A stretch of 8,581 nucleotides of DNA, from contig JAYEJW010000458.1 in assembly GCA_034716535.1 (NCBI GenBank), forward strand, positions 1-8,581, given 5' to 3'. The first letter of the stretch is position 1, and each line of letters begins with the position of its first letter. This DNA comes from JAYEJW01 sp034716535. GTDB lineage: Bacteria; Pseudomonadota; Gammaproteobacteria; Chromatiales; Chromatiaceae. Shown here piece after piece: positions 1-6,671 of this stretch. Under the pieces are notes generated by a model, which was not told the DNA's origin, did no database searches, and saw only the letters and a list, made by a program, of their open reading frames with translations. The position numbers and the translations under genes were made by a program.

Positions 1-207
1 CGCGAGGCGGGGCTTCAATCATGGCTGTCAGGTGCGCTCAGTGACGCGCGCTTCGCCGCGCACCTGGCGCGGGTCTGGGCGGGATTGCCCGGGGGTCATT
101 CGAATCGGAGCGTCTACGCCGGGATCTAGGGCAACCGGGCCACCATCGGCTCGCCCTCCCTGGTCGCCTCCCTGCGCCATATCCGTTCCGACAGCATGAA
201 AAAGTAG
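1..207 (+). pseudogene. C-terminal part of a muramidase/lysozyme-like protein, interrupted by in-frame TAG
   Basis: The frame starting at base 1 is open from the window edge and reads like the end of a phage- or conjugation-type muramidase. It shows LSDARFAAHLARVWAGLP followed by a Ser-Val-Tyr-Ala-Gly-Ile stretch, then a TAG codon at 127-129. The same frame then resumes with GNRATIGSPSLVASL and ends at a tandem TAG TAG (205-210). In this type of cell-wall hydrolase, a W-A-x-L-P segment, an aromatic-rich YxG turn and a following GNxA segment are expected to be contiguous, so I read the TAG as an interruption rather than a natural end. The replaced residue is unknown; Gln or Glu would need one base change. 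The 5' part and the catalytic residue lie outside the window. It ends 18 bases before the flhD-like start, which suggests one transcript. The family assignment rests on remembered motif resemblance only; a genuine short C-terminus ending at 129 is possible. Confidence 0.5.
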
Positions 208-225
208 TAGCAGCGAGGACCAAAA

Positions 226-564
226 ATGCGGGACGCGGTAACAAAACCCGTGAGCACTCCTCTGCCCGAGGAGATCTTTCAATTGAATCTTTCCTACCTG
301 TTGCTCGCTCAGCGCGTGATCGCGTAGGACGAGCACCAGGCAGCGATCCTCCTGGGGATCAGGGAGCCGCTGACATCCTGGCTGCGGGGCGCGAGCGCAC
401 ATGCCATCGCGGCGCTGGCACGCTTCCCGATCGCGCTCCACGAGATGCGATTGCCGAAGAAGGCGGCCACGACCGTGCTCGCCGCCTGTAAAGACGCGCC
501 GTGGCTCGGCCCAATCCATGTGACCATGTTGGCCATCGAGGCGAACCGTGAGCATTCTGGGTAA
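226..564 (+). pseudogene. flhD: flhD-like transcriptional activator gene with in-frame amber codon
   Basis: ATG at 226 is preceded by GAGG at 215-218. The frame reads [19 protein letters not shown], then TAG at 325-327, then DEHQAAILLGIREPLTSWL and on to TAA at 562-564. E. coli FlhD has [25 protein letters not shown] here, so the TAG falls exactly on a Gln codon; CAG to TAG is one transition. Read through, the product is 112 residues plus the interrupted one, close to the ~116 of FlhD, and family resemblance continues on both sides. FlhD partners with FlhC in a heterohexameric activator of class II flagellar promoters; relatives SetD and AcaD activate transfer genes of conjugative elements. 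The end overlaps the flhC-like start by 17 bases, the usual coupled arrangement. As sequenced, only 33 residues would be made, without the later helices. It is a recent pseudogene, a read-through gene or a sequencing error. Confidence 0.82.
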
Positions 565-1141
565 CCTTGAGCGGCTCGAGTTGGCCATTGAGCTGCTCCA
601 GCGCAAGGCCCGGGTCTCCATCGTCCACCACGAGACAGGCGTGTCCCGCCCGAAGTTGCGTGCCCTGCACCGAGAGCTGCATGGCCGCGGCGCCACCTGC
701 GGGCAGATCCTCCCGGCGATCGGGGGTGCGACGATCGAGACGCGCTACCAACAGGTCCATGCGGGGGTCTTCGCCGCGTTCTACGAGATCTACGCCGGAC
801 CCGACCTGAGCCGCCAGCTCGATATTCGCGCCGTCATCACGGCACACGACTTCTACGGAGTCCTGCTCGCGCAGGACCCGCAGATCGACTGCAACTCCGC
901 CTGGGTCATCGCCCGGGATCTGCGCGTGGGCACCTCCGAGCTTCGCTCCTGCGGCGCCTGCGAGCTGCGCTATCTCGTCTCCAGCGCCAGCCGGCTGGCG
1001 CCGACCTGTCCCTTCTGCGTGCTGCACCCGCGCCGTGGCCGACGTGGCGAGCCCCGCCTGGTGCTACCCGCGGGACTCGCCGCGCCTTCGGCGGACGCGG
1101 ACATCGACGCGTTGCTGACGCCTCCTGGCGAAGATCGCTAG
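548..1141 (+). CDS. flhC: FlhC-family transcriptional activator
   Basis: The 197-residue product matches the FlhC family in length (E. coli about 192) and layout. It has an N-terminal helical part (LELAIELLQRKARVSIVHHE), the S-R-x-x-L-x-x-L-x-x-E-L segment (SRPKLRALHRELHG), a central VHAGVFAAFYEIY helix and a C-terminal zinc site. The zinc ligands are Cys135, Cys138, Cys154 and Cys157 in a CxxC-x15-CxxC pattern, close to Cys137/140/157/160 of E. coli FlhC. With FlhD it would form the D4C2 activator that recruits RNA polymerase to flagellar promoters or, in the SetC/AcaC branch, to transfer-gene promoters of mobile elements. The start is GTG, supported by GAGG at 538-541, six bases upstream, and by the 17-base overlap with the flhD frame. 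The stop is TAG. Because the upstream flhD frame is interrupted, this copy may be an orphan subunit. Family membership is fairly secure; which branch it belongs to is not. Confidence 0.85.
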   Translation: MSILGNLERLELAIELLQRKARVSIVHHETGVSRPKLRALHRELHGRGATCGQILPAIGGATIETRYQQVHAGVFAAFYEIYAGPDLSRQLDIRAVITAHDFYGVLLAQDPQIDCNSAWVIARDLRVGTSELRSCGACELRYLVSSASRLAPTCPFCVLHPRRGRRGEPRLVLPAGLAAPSADADIDALLTPPGEDR

Positions 1142-1153
1142 CATGACCGGGAC

Positions 1154-1171
1154 GTCCGCCGGGCGGCGGAC
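1154..1171 (+). terminator. GC-rich stem-loop just after flhC
   Basis: GTCCGCC (1154-1160) pairs perfectly with GGCGGAC (1165-1171) across a GGGC loop, starting 13 bases after the flhC stop codon. There is no T-tract behind it, so it is not a classical intrinsic terminator. It may stabilise the 3' end of the transcript or contribute to Rho-assisted termination. Confidence 0.3.
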
Positions 1172-1562
1172 CATGCGTCCGAGCCGGGTGCCTCGTCGAC
1201 CCCATAACAGCGTCAACAACCGGTTGCCCAAGCGATCCTGCCCCTGCACCTCCGCCTCGTCGCAGACAACACGCGCCCGGCGATCCCCTCGTCGATGCCG
1301 CCCGCCTGCGCTAGCACGGGGGCGTTAACGAAGTCGCGTATGCAACCGGCAATCCGGGGCGCTGCCCTGTCTATCCTGTCTTGTTTTCCGCGATTTGATC
1401 AGCGTCTTGCGTCGACCCACCAGTCCGACCGATGTGCCTTGCGGGGATCTACCCCGACCGAGCCCCGACCGAGCAAGCCGCGCCGGGCGTGAAACCGACG
1501 TCCCCCTTCCGCGATAATCCGACCTTCGGCAACTGCACGCGACTCTCGGATTCGACTACCGG
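1172..1562. other. Non-coding stretch between flhC and polB
   Basis: No frame on either strand in this stretch gives a recognisable protein; the short open frames are Arg/Pro-rich, as expected from chance in GC-rich DNA. The polB promoter should lie here. GATAAT at 1513-1518 is a fair -10 hexamer, but no convincing -35 sits 16-18 bases upstream. No CTGT-N8-ACAG LexA operator is visible, although E. coli polB is SOS-controlled. No clear Shine-Dalgarno sequence precedes the polB ATG. Confidence 0.5.
1452..1473. repeat. Perfect 11-base tandem duplication
   Basis: CCCCGACCGAG occurs twice back to back (1452-1462 and 1463-1473) in the leader region of polB. It is short enough to be replication slippage; no function is evident. 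Confidence 0.6.
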
Positions 1563-3881
1563 ATGGCCAGCGTTACCGGATTCCTGCTCACGCGCCACTG
1601 GCGCGACGGCCCCGATGGCGTCGAGCTGGTGTTCTGGGCTCACTCCACCGCGGGGCCACTGCGCCTGGTGTTCCGCGGCCAGCAGGCCGTTTGTTTCACG
1701 CCGGCCGATACGGCGCTCGATCCCGCCGACCTGCCGGGTCTGCGGCTGGTGCGGAAACGCTTGCGTCTGCGCGCCTTGGATGGCAGGCCAGTCGACGGTC
1801 TCTACCTTCCTCACCAGCGGGATCTGGGGCGGTTGCGCGCGCACGCCACCGCGGCGGGCATCCAGCTCTACGAGTCGGACATCAAACCCCACGACCGTTT
1901 CCTCATGGAACGCTTCATCACAGCACCCCTGGAGGTGCTGGGTGAGGCCGTCGAACGACGGGGCTATCTGGAGTTTCACAATCCCGGGGTGCGCCCGACC
2001 GCCTGCGACCCGCGCCTGAGCTACGTCAGCCTGGACATCGAAACCGACGGCATCGACGGGGAGATCCTGTCCATCGCCCTGTGCAACAAGAACACGGAAA
2101 TGATCTTCATGCAGGGGAATGCGGCACACTGGAAGAGCGACTTGCCGATCCGCTGGTTTGGCGACGAAGCTGCGCTGTTGGCGGGCTTCCTGGAGGCCTT
2201 CCGGGCGCTGGACCCGGATCTGCTGCTGGGCTGGAACCTGATCAACTTCGATCTGGATTACCTGCAACGGCGCTGCCGATTGCATCGCGTCCCCTTTGCC
2301 TTCGGACGGGGCGACGACAACGCCGCCATTCTGCCGCCGCAACGCGGCGGCCAGACCCGGTTCCCCAGCCTGCCGGGGCGGGTCGCGCTCGACGGCATCG
2401 ACACGCTGCGCGCCGCCTTCTGGTCTTTCGAGTCCTTCGAGCTGGGGTTCGTGGCCGACCGGCTGCTCGGGCGCCGGAAGCTGATCTCGGATCCTGCCGG
2501 CAAGATCGCGGAGATCCGCCGTCTCTTTCGCGAGGACCGCCCTGCCCTCGCAGCTTACAACCTGGAGGACTGCCGGCTGGTGGAGGCCATCTTCGAGAAG
2601 GCCGATCTGATCGACTTCGCCCTGCAACGGGCGGTCATGACCGGACTGCCGCTGGGGCGCCAGGGCGGCTCGGTGGCCGCCTTCGACAATCTGTACCTGC
2701 CGCGGTTGCACCGGGCCGGCGCCGTGGCGCCCGACGTGGGCGCATCGCAGGCGAGCGAGTCCAGCCCGGGCGGCTATGTGATGGACTCCCAGCCAGGGCT
2801 CTACGACAACGTGCTGGTGCTCGACTTCAAGAGCCTGTACCCGAGCATCATCCGCACCTTCCGAATCGACCCCTTGGGACTCGCGCGCCCGGGCGAGGAC
2901 CCGGTGCCGGGCTTCCTGGAGGCCCGATTCTCGCGCGACGGCTCGATCCTGCCCGCGATCATCACGGATCTATGGCGTAAACGCGATGTAGCCAAACGCG
3001 AGGCGAACCGCGCGCTGACCCAGGCCATCAAGATCATCATGAATTCCTTCTACGGGGTCCTGGGCTCCAGCGGCTGCCGCTTCTTCGACCCGCGGCTGGC
3101 CAGCAGCATCACCCGCCGCGGCCACGAGATCATCCAACGCAGCCGCGCTCAGATCGAGGCGCAGGGCTATCGGGTCATCTACGGGGACACGGACTCGCTG
3201 TTCGTGCTGCTCGGACCGGACTACGCGCCGTCCGATTCACGGCAGGTCGGCGAGACCCTGGCGACTTCCCTCAACCGCTGGTGGCAGGAGACCATCGCGC
3301 GGGAGTTTCGCCTCGAGTCGTTTCTCGAGATCGAGTTCGAAACTCACTTCCTTCGGTTTCTGATGCCGACTATCCGCGGCGCCGAGACCGGGAGCAAGAA
3401 GCGCTACGCCGGCTACGTGCGCAACACCAACGGCGAGTTCGAGCTGATCTTCAAGGGATTGGAAAGCGTGCGCAGCGATTGGACCCCCTTGGCGCAATCC
3501 TTTCAGCGGGAGCTGTATCGCCGGGTCTTTTTCCGGGAGCCCTGGGAGGGTTTCGTCCGAGAAACGGTCGCACGGCTCAAGTCCGGTGCGCTGGACGACC
3601 AACTCGTCTACCGCAAGCGCCTGCGTCAACCCCTGGATGCCTATCGCCGCAATGTCCCTCCCCATGTCCAGGCCGCCCGCAAGCTCAAGAACCCGGGCCG
3701 TGTGGTGCGCTACCTCATCACGGTCAACGGCCCCGAGCCCATCTCCGCGCGCACGAGCGCCATCGATTATCAGCACTACCTGGATCGACAGCTGGCCCCC
3801 GTCGCCGACAGCATCCTGCATTTCCTCGGCAACAGCTTCGCGCGGCTCACGGCGACGCAATTGGAGCTGTTCGCGCCGTAA
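1563..3881 (+). CDS. polB: DNA polymerase II (family B)
   Basis: The 772-residue product aligns with E. coli Pol II (783 residues) from the start (GFLLTRHWRDGPDG against GFILTRHWRDTPQG) to the end. Pol II is a family B polymerase with 3'-5' proofreading, used in restart of stalled forks, gap filling and translesion synthesis. Exonuclease motifs are present: SLDIETDG with Asp158 and Glu160 (Exo I), WNLINFD with Asp230 (Exo II) and YNLEDC with Asp336 (Exo III). Polymerase motifs are DFKSLYPSII with Asp421 (motif A), KIIMNSFYG from Lys490 (motif B) and YGDTDS with Asp542 and Asp544 (motif C), followed by GSKKRYAG near 610-617. The tail QLELF (766-770) fits the beta-clamp binding motif. All catalytic acids are intact, so both activities are expected. 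The start is fixed by alignment, since no Shine-Dalgarno is obvious. No LexA box was seen upstream, so SOS control is not supported here. Confidence 0.98.
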   Translation: MASVTGFLLTRHWRDGPDGVELVFWAHSTAGPLRLVFRGQQAVCFTPADTALDPADLPGLRLVRKRLRLRALDGRPVDGLYLPHQRDLGRLRAHATAAGIQLYESDIKPHDRFLMERFITAPLEVLGEAVERRGYLEFHNPGVRPTACDPRLSYVSLDIETDGIDGEILSIALCNKNTEMIFMQGNAAHWKSDLPIRWFGDEAALLAGFLEAFRALDPDLLLGWNLINFDLDYLQRRCRLHRVPFAFGRGDDNAAILPPQRGGQTRFPSLPGRVALDGIDTLRAAFWSFESFELGFVADRLLGRRKLISDPAGKIAEIRRLFREDRPALAAYNLEDCRLVEAIFEKADLIDFALQRAVMTGLPLGRQGGSVAAFDNLYLPRLHRAGAVAPDVGASQASESSPGGYVMDSQPGLYDNVLVLDFKSLYPSIIRTFRIDPLGLARPGEDPVPGFLEARFSRDGSILPAIITDLWRKRDVAKREANRALTQAIKIIMNSFYGVLGSSGCRFFDPRLASSITRRGHEIIQRSRAQIEAQGYRVIYGDTDSLFVLLGPDYAPSDSRQVGETLATSLNRWWQETIAREFRLESFLEIEFETHFLRFLMPTIRGAETGSKKRYAGYVRNTNGEFELIFKGLESVRSDWTPLAQSFQRELYRRVFFREPWEGFVRETVARLKSGALDDQLVYRKRLRQPLDAYRRNVPPHVQAARKLKNPGRVVRYLITVNGPEPISARTSAIDYQHYLDRQLAPVADSILHFLGNSFARLTATQLELFAP

Positions 3882-4146
3882 CGGACCAGTGCCCTACCGG
3901 CATGTTGGTAAGACCCTCGTCTTGACGGCTGGGTTGCAACGCATCGCATCCAGAACAGGTTCTTTCTTGGATCGGTGCCACAGTCACAGGGCGGCTCGGC
4001 AAGGTGCGATCATGCTCGATTGGGTACGGGGAACCGCCGGATGTTCCGCGCCGATTCAATCAGTCGGACAATGCGCTGGCCCGCGATGCTGCGTGCGGGT
4101 TGTCGAGCCAGCTCACCGAAGACGCGCCGCTCTTATCGAAAACGCA
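3882..4146. other. Non-coding stretch downstream of polB
   Basis: No frame here resembles a protein. Two small inverted repeats are visible: AAGAC-CCTC-GTCTT (3910-3923) and AGAACAGGTTCT (3952-3963). Neither is followed by a T-run, so no terminator can be called for polB. Confidence 0.5.
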
Positions 4147-4174
4147 TTGGCAAAGCGGACCAGACGCATAGACT
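4147..4174 (+). promoter_or_regulatory. Putative sigma70 promoter for the DUF488-SDR-cupin genes
   Basis: TTGGCA (4147-4152, five of six matches to TTGACA) is separated by 16 bases from TAGACT (4169-4174, four of six matches to TATAAT). Transcription would begin at about 4181, at or next to the ATG of the DUF488 gene. No Shine-Dalgarno precedes that ATG, so a leaderless mRNA is possible. The prediction is from hexamer matches alone. Confidence 0.4.
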
Positions 4175-4180
4175 GTGCTC

Positions 4181-4567
4181 ATGGAGATCCGAACGCGCCG
4201 CATCTACGATCCCCCGACCGCCCAGGACGGTACACGCATCCTGGTGGACGGCCTCTGGCCGCGGGGCATCAGCAAGCAGCAGGCCCGTCTGGACGGCTGG
4301 TGGCGGGAGCTCGCCCCCGGCAAGGAGCTGCGACAATGGTTCGCGCACGATCCCAGCCGTTGGGAGGGCTTCAAGGAGCGGTACTTTGCCGAGCTGGACG
4401 CGAAGCACGAGGCGTTGTCCGCCCTTGCGGAAACCTCCCGTGGCGGTTGGCTGACCCTCCTGTTCGCCGCCCGCGACCCGGTTCACAACAACGCCCTCGC
4501 ACTCCGCAAATACCTGCTGCGGGCATCCAAGAGGGCTCTGGAGGAGATTGGAGAGGAACCGGAATGA
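4181..4567 (+). CDS. DUF488 (YeaO-type) family protein
   Basis: This 128-residue protein belongs to the DUF488 family, which includes E. coli YeaO (about 115 residues). Family hallmarks are MEIRTRRIYDPP at the N-terminus, ILVDGLWPRGISK (residues 20-32), the WF-HDP-RW-F stretch (residues about 60-72, with FAHDPSRWEGF) and the C-terminal HNNALALRKYL helix. The biochemical role of the family is not established; it is a small, presumably cytoplasmic protein. An upstream in-frame GTG (4175) exists, but ATG 4181 matches the usual family start and lies just after the candidate promoter. The stop is seven bases before the preferred start of the next gene, so they are probably co-transcribed. Nothing in the sequence looks truncated. 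Confidence 0.9.
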   Translation: MEIRTRRIYDPPTAQDGTRILVDGLWPRGISKQQARLDGWWRELAPGKELRQWFAHDPSRWEGFKERYFAELDAKHEALSALAETSRGGWLTLLFAARDPVHNNALALRKYLLRASKRALEEIGEEPE

Positions 4568-4574
4568 ACCCACC

Positions 4575-5396
4575 ATGACCAGAATGCAGGACGAAACACG
4601 ACACCAGGATTCACGACCCGTCGCCCTGGTCACGGGCGCAACCGGGGCGATCGGTAAGGCCATCGCGACCCGCATCGCGTCCCGTCCGGAGTACGAGGTC
4701 GTCCTCCTGTGCCGCAACGCTGCGAAGGCCCGGGCGGCGGTCGCGGACATCCGGCAGCGAACCGGCAACGCGCGGGTCCGCTCTGAGATCGTCGACCTGG
4801 CACGGCGGGATTCCGTGGCCGCCCTGGCCGAGCGCTGGGATGGCCCAGTTCAGGTGCTGGTCAACAACGCCGCGACGACACCCCGCCGGCGGGAGGAGAC
4901 CCCGGAGGGCATCGAGCTGCAGTTCGCCACCAACGTGCTTGGGTATTTCTGGATGATGACAACCTTCCGCGGCCACCTGATCGACTCGGCGCCGGCACGG
5001 GTGGTCAACGTAGCGAGTTATTGGGCGGGCGGCCTGGATCTGGGGGATCTGCAGTTCGAACGCCGGCGCTACGACAACGATGCGGCCTACCGCCAATCCA
5101 AGCAGGCCGACCGGATGCTCACGGTGGCCTTCGCCGGGCGCCTCGGGGACGCGGGGGTAACGGTCAATGCCTGTCACCCCGGAGACGTGGTCTCCACCCT
5201 GAGCGAGAATCTGGGTTTCGGCGGTCACGAGACGCCGGATCAGGCGGCCAGCACCCCGGCTTGGCTCGCGACCGAAACGTTCGGCGCGGAAGTCACGGGC
5301 AAGTACTTTGAGCACCAGCGGGCGGTGTCCTGCCGCTTCGGTGCCGAGCGCGACGCCGTCGAGGCGCTGTACCGGGCATGCGAAGGCTATGATTGA
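4575..5396 (+). CDS. Short-chain dehydrogenase/reductase, retinol dehydrogenase-like
   Basis: This 273-residue protein is a classical SDR with a Rossmann fold. The cofactor motif TGATGAIG lies at residues 20-27, the structural NNAAT motif at 97-101, the catalytic Ser148 in NVASYWAG, and the catalytic Tyr172 and Lys176 in YRQSK. CHPGDV at 200-205 is the usual Pro-Gly after beta-6. LLCRNAAKA after the second strand (an Arg shortly after beta-2) suggests NADP(H) preference. The overall pattern (VVLLCRN, LVNNAA, CHPG) is that of the retinol-dehydrogenase/WWOX-like branch, whose bacterial members reduce or oxidise various carbonyls or alcohols; the substrate cannot be read from sequence. A TTG at 4548 would extend it into the DUF488 gene. 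I prefer ATG 4575, seven bases after the DUF488 stop; no strong Shine-Dalgarno is present, which fits coupling to the upstream gene. Confidence 0.92.
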   Translation: MTRMQDETRHQDSRPVALVTGATGAIGKAIATRIASRPEYEVVLLCRNAAKARAAVADIRQRTGNARVRSEIVDLARRDSVAALAERWDGPVQVLVNNAATTPRRREETPEGIELQFATNVLGYFWMMTTFRGHLIDSAPARVVNVASYWAGGLDLGDLQFERRRYDNDAAYRQSKQADRMLTVAFAGRLGDAGVTVNACHPGDVVSTLSENLGFGGHETPDQAASTPAWLATETFGAEVTGKYFEHQRAVSCRFGAERDAVEALYRACEGYD

Positions 5397-5416
5397 GCGG
5401 CAAATTGGAAAATGAT

Positions 5417-5920
5417 ATGAGAAAGCACCCCTTCCACCGGACCAGCGGCCATCTGACCGCACTACTCTGCTGCATTTCCCCGTTTACCTCGGTCGCCGCC
5501 GATCCGGGAGCAACGACGTCTACGGGCGAACAGACGGTCACCGTCATCAAGACCCCGCCCGAGATCCTCACGCGCCAGAAGCTGCCGAACTTCGTCGGCA
5601 TCTCCGCAGAGACCGTCGGGGCGAGGGGCTTATCCATGAACTTAGTTGTCATCCCGCCCGGGGCGGCCGCCGAGCCCCACTTCCACAAGGGCTTCGAGAG
5701 CGCCGTCTACGTCCTCGAGGGCCGGGTGGAGACACGCTATGGACCCGGGCTCAAGGAATCGGTGATCACCGAGGCCGGCGACTTCCTGTTCATCCCCCCC
5801 GACGTCCCCCACCAGCCGATCAATTTGAACGAGACGGAGGCCGCCCGCGCCATCGTGGTACGCAACGACCCCAACGAGCAGGAACATGTCATTCTCTACG
5901 AGCCCGGCCACGATGAATGA
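5417..5920 (+). CDS. Exported single-domain cupin protein
   Basis: This 167-residue protein begins with a Sec-type signal peptide: a basic MRKHPFHR, a hydrophobic core around LTALLCCISPF and a likely cut after Ala28 (SVAA-DP). The Cys pair at 18-19 does not form a lipobox. The mature part carries one cupin fold. Motif 1 is PGAAAEPHFHKGFESAVYVLEG with His88, His90 and Glu94. Motif 2 is GDFLFIPPDVPHQPIN (121-136) with His132. Together these give the usual 3-His/1-Glu metal site, so a periplasmic metal-binding cupin is expected; whether it is an enzyme or a sensor is unknown. A TTG at 5393 overlaps the SDR stop, but ATG 5417 has GGAA six bases upstream and gives a proper signal peptide. It lies 20 bases after the SDR gene and overlaps the next gene by eight bases. 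Confidence 0.87.
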   Translation: MRKHPFHRTSGHLTALLCCISPFTSVAADPGATTSTGEQTVTVIKTPPEILTRQKLPNFVGISAETVGARGLSMNLVVIPPGAAAEPHFHKGFESAVYVLEGRVETRYGPGLKESVITEAGDFLFIPPDVPHQPINLNETEAARAIVVRNDPNEQEHVILYEPGHDE

Positions 5921-6629
5921 CTTCGAGAAGCGGCATCTAGACATGCCGGAACCAACCCCCGCCCCCCTCGCGGACGTCAATGCCGATCTCACCCGACGGG
6001 TCCTGGTCGATACCCATCGGATGACCTGGGAGCCGAGCCCGAGCGGCACCGTCTGGCGCAAGCCGCTGTATCGCCACGGCGGCGAATTCGGGCCGGTAAC
6101 CAGTCTGGTGCGCTACGCCCCTGGTGGCGCCTTTGCCGAGCACGCGCACCCCGAAGGTGAGGAGATCCTGGTGCTGAAGGGAGTGTTCTCTGACGAGCAC
6201 GGGGACTACCCCGCCGGCACCTTTTTGATGAATCCCCACGGCAGCCGGCACTCGCCGCGCTCGGGACCTGGCTGCACACTGTTCGTGCGCTTGCGCCAGT
6301 ATCACGGAAATGACCGGCCGCGGCTGGTGGAAGACACCCGCGCCGAAAGCGGATGGCACCCGGGCTTGGTGGACGGGCTCCGGGTACGTCCCCTCTATGC
6401 CCAGGGCGGATACCCGGAGAACGTGGCGCTGGTGCGCTGGGCTCCCGGCACCCGTTTTCAGCGCCACACCCATTGGGGCGGCGAAGAGATCCTGGTCCTC
6501 GAGGGGAAGTTCGGCGATGAGCACGGTCGGTATCCGGAAGGGACCTGGATCCGCAGCCCGCATGGGAGCCAACACACACCCTTCTCCGAAAAGGGATGCC
6601 TGATATACGTACGCGTGGGAGGTCTTTGA
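5913..6629 (+). CDS. ChrR-type bicupin (tandem cupin) protein
   Basis: The 238-residue product contains two copies of a ChrR-like cupin domain. Copy 1 has a RYAPG strand, ligands His77, His79, Glu83 and His113, FSDEHGDYPAGTF and NPHGSRHSP. Copy 2 has a RWAPG strand, ligands His185, His187, Glu191 and His221, FGDEHGRYPEGTW and SPHGSQHTP. Each copy ends in a Gly-Cys before the last strand. The ligand pattern matches the zinc-binding cupin of ChrR, the anti-sigma factor that responds to singlet oxygen in Rhodobacter, but the N-terminal HxxxCxxC anti-sigma domain is absent and no sigma factor gene is adjacent. It is therefore probably a stand-alone cytoplasmic metal-binding protein or enzyme. Possible starts are 5886, 5913 and 5943. 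ATG 5913 overlaps the upstream stop by eight bases and needs only translational coupling. Confidence 0.88.
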   Translation: MNDFEKRHLDMPEPTPAPLADVNADLTRRVLVDTHRMTWEPSPSGTVWRKPLYRHGGEFGPVTSLVRYAPGGAFAEHAHPEGEEILVLKGVFSDEHGDYPAGTFLMNPHGSRHSPRSGPGCTLFVRLRQYHGNDRPRLVEDTRAESGWHPGLVDGLRVRPLYAQGGYPENVALVRWAPGTRFQRHTHWGGEEILVLEGKFGDEHGRYPEGTWIRSPHGSQHTPFSEKGCLIYVRVGGL

Positions 6630-6671
6630 ACCGGAGATGCCCGGGTCATTGGACAGCTCGGACGAGTCGCG

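Noticed and set aside
1..564. Single muramidase-FlhD fusion protein if all TAG codons were sense
   Set aside because: A ribosome-binding site (GAGG) and ATG precede the FlhD-like part, and a tandem TAG TAG closes the muramidase-like part, so separate genes are more likely.
1142..1562. LexA operator upstream of polB
   Set aside because: Only CTGTCTATCCTGTC near 1369-1382 resembles half-sites, and these are direct rather than inverted; no CTGT-N8-ACAG is present.
1449..2711. A 420-residue open frame on the minus strand opposite polB
   Set aside because: It lies wholly antisense to the polB region, has no recognisable motif, and is an expected by-product of GC-rich codon bias.
3910..3963. Terminator hairpins after polB
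   Set aside because: The stems are only five base pairs and lack T-runs.
3586..4578. A 330-residue plus-strand frame running from within polB across the DUF488 gene
   Set aside because: It overlaps two secure genes in another frame, and its Ser/Arg/Pro-rich translation resembles no family.
4611..5462. A 283-residue minus-strand open frame opposite the SDR gene
   Set aside because: It is a mirror frame of a well-supported SDR with all catalytic residues; the antisense product is Arg/Gly/Pro-rich with no domain.
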